From Gemmatimonadota bacterium (GTDB lineage: Bacteria; Gemmatimonadota; Gemmatimonadetes; Longimicrobiales; Gaopeijiaceae), in assembly GCA_030827315.1 (NCBI GenBank), contig JAURER010000003.1, positions 1-64,000 on the forward strand: a stretch of DNA of 64,000 nucleotides, written 5' to 3'. Positions 62,427 to 64,000 of this stretch are shown here, one piece after another (the first letter of the stretch is position 1; every line of letters begins with the position of its first letter). The notes under the pieces are model-generated. The model made no database searches. It saw only the letters and a list, made by a program, of their open reading frames with translations, and was not told where the DNA came from. The position numbers and the translations under genes were made by a program.

Positions 62427-64000
62427 ATGGCGAAGAAGAGCAAGGACACCGGGGAGTCCCGCCGCGAGCGGGGGCGCACTCCGATCGACGGGCCGGTCGA
62501 TCTGCCACGGTGGCTTCCCCCCGCGCTCTACGCCGTGCTCGCGGCTTTTCTCTTCCGGGAGTTCATCTTCAGCGACCGGATGCTGGTCGGATCCGACACG
62601 CTCGCGATGGGCTACGTGGTGCGCGAGCTGTACGCCGAGGCGCTGCACACCCTGGGCCGCATTCCGCGCTGGGCACCGCACATCCTCGGCGGCACACCCT
62701 TCCTCGAGGCCCTGAGTGCGGGCGATTCCCTGTATCCGCCCTCGCTCCTGCTGCTGGCCGTCCTGGAGCCGTACCGTGCCCTCGGGTGGAAGCTGGTGCT
62801 GCACGTCTTCCTCGCGGGGCTCTTCTTCTTCGCCTGGGTCCGGGCCATCGGCGGCTCACGACCGGCCGCGCTCCTGGGCGGGGCCGCGTACATGCTCGCC
62901 CCCTTCCTCATCGGCTTCGTCCACCCGGGCCACGACGGCAAGATCTTCGTCACGGCGCTGGCTCCGCTCCTCTTCTGGGCGACGGAGCGTCACTTCGCGA
63001 GGCCCGGCCTCGGCTCCGTGGGAGCGATCGGTCTCGTCGTGGCCATGGTGCTGTACACCACGCACTTCCAGATGGCCTACTTCCTGTTCGGGGGCGTCGG
63101 GCTGTACGCCATCTTCCGGGCCATCCAGGTCGCGCGCGGCGGCGCCGACATTGCCGAGCCCGACGAGGCCGGGGCGAACGGGTCCACACGCCACGGGCGA
63201 CCGCGCGCCGGTGCCATCCGTTTTGCGCTCTTCCTCGCCGCCTCCGTCCTGGGCGCGGCCGGGGCCGCATACCAGTTCGTGCCGGCCGTCGACTACGTGA
63301 CCGAATACTCGCGGCGCGTCCAGACGACACGCGACTCGGCCGGGGAAACGGGTCGGGTATGGTCGAGCTCGTGGTCGATGCATCCGGAGGAGGCGATGTC
63401 CCTCGTCGTCCCCGAGTTCGCGGGGAACCAGGCGAACGGGTCCGGATGGACCTCCGGCACGTACTGGGGCCGCAACGCCCTCAAGGACAATCACGAGTAC
63501 GCGGGGCTGGTGGTGCTCCTCCTGGCGGCCGTGTCGTTCCTCGGAGCCGCGCGTCGCTCCCTGCGCCTCTTCTTCCTGGGACTCGGCCTCTTCGCCCTCG
63601 CGTTCGGCCTCGGTACGCACACGCCCGTGTGGGGGCTCCTGCACGCATTCCTGCCTGGCATCCGGCTCTTCCGCGCGCCCGGCATGGCCGTCTTCCTCTT
63701 CGGATTCGGTGCCATCACCCTCGCGTCACTGGGCCTGGACCGGGTCCTGCAGCTCATCCGTGAGCGCGACGACGCCGAGCTGGCCCGCGTGCAGCGCGTC
63801 CTCTGGATTGGAACCGGCATCGTCGGGGGACTCGCGGTCCTGATGACCAGCGGGGTCTTCACCACGCTCTGGACCGGCACGGTCTACCCGACCATCGACC
63901 AGCGCCGCCTCCAGATCCTTGCGGCGCATCTTCCCAACATCGCGCGCGGCGCCGCGCTCGCCACGCTGCTGGCCGCGGCCACCGCGGGGGCGGTGTGGGC
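62427..64000 (+). CDS. YfhO-like multi-TM membrane protein (3' end outside window)
   Basis: ATG at 62427, frame open to the window end and so absent from the ORF track: MLVGSDTLAMGYVVRELYAEALHTLGRIPRWAPHILGGTPFLEALSAGDSLYPPSLLLL, many TM segments. Confidence 0.75.
   Translation, partial: MAKKSKDTGESRRERGRTPIDGPVDLPRWLPPALYAVLAAFLFREFIFSDRMLVGSDTLAMGYVVRELYAEALHTLGRIPRWAPHILGGTPFLEALSAGDSLYPPSLLLLAVLEPYRALGWKLVLHVFLAGLFFFAWVRAIGGSRPAALLGGAAYMLAPFLIGFVHPGHDGKIFVTALAPLLFWATERHFARPGLGSVGAIGLVVAMVLYTTHFQMAYFLFGGVGLYAIFRAIQVARGGADIAEPDEAGANGSTRHGRPRAGAIRFALFLAASVLGAAGAAYQFVPAVDYVTEYSRRVQTTRDSAGETGRVWSSSWSMHPEEAMSLVVPEFAGNQANGSGWTSGTYWGRNALKDNHEYAGLVVLLLAAVSFLGAARRSLRLFFLGLGLFALAFGLGTHTPVWGLLHAFLPGIRLFRAPGMAVFLFGFGAITLASLGLDRVLQLIRERDDAELARVQRVLWIGTGIVGGLAVLMTSGVFTTLWTGTVYPTIDQRRLQILAAHLPNIARGAALATLLAAATAGAVW

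Overview
The window is about 64 kb of GC-rich chromosomal bacterial DNA, almost fully coding. I see no mobile elements, CRISPR arrays, tRNAs or rRNAs. Gene content (complete nuoA-N, sucCD, UPF0182, a BNR/sortilin-like remnant, many serine and amidohydrolases, Kdo/Lpt genes) would suit a Gemmatimonadota-type Gram-negative; that lineage call is inference only. Left to right: (1) ABC permease (5' truncated), aminotransferase and a possible D-peptide/amino-acid catabolic block: M55 D-aminopeptidase, proline dehydrogenase, MFS, CopC/CopD, DAACS symporter, D-aminoacylase-like amidohydrolase, beta-lactamase-family hydrolase; (2) dcd divergent from a 14-gene nuoA-N operon; (3) phosphomannomutase, UPF0182, sucCD, CBS protein, ndk; (4) yceD-rpmF-plsX-fabH-fabD-fabG-acpP-fabF-ispF-dedA-xer; (5) S41 protease, nadE, a novel two-zinc-ribbon protein, pabA/trpG; (6) kdsB-pyrG-kdsA-kdsC-kdsD-lptC-lptA-lptB-rpoN and glycosyltransferases, wecB and a YfhO-like protein running off the end. 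I found no obviously new multi-gene system. The strongest less-expected signal is a near-perfect Rex-type operator (TCGTGAA-ACAT-TTCACAA) between a sigma70-like promoter and nuoA. Others are a promoter family with TAnnnT -10 boxes, a likely leaderless fatty-acid operon promoter, a decayed BNR gene, an amidohydrolase lacking HxH, a truncated NuoG, and a head-to-head gene pair whose start codons overlap.
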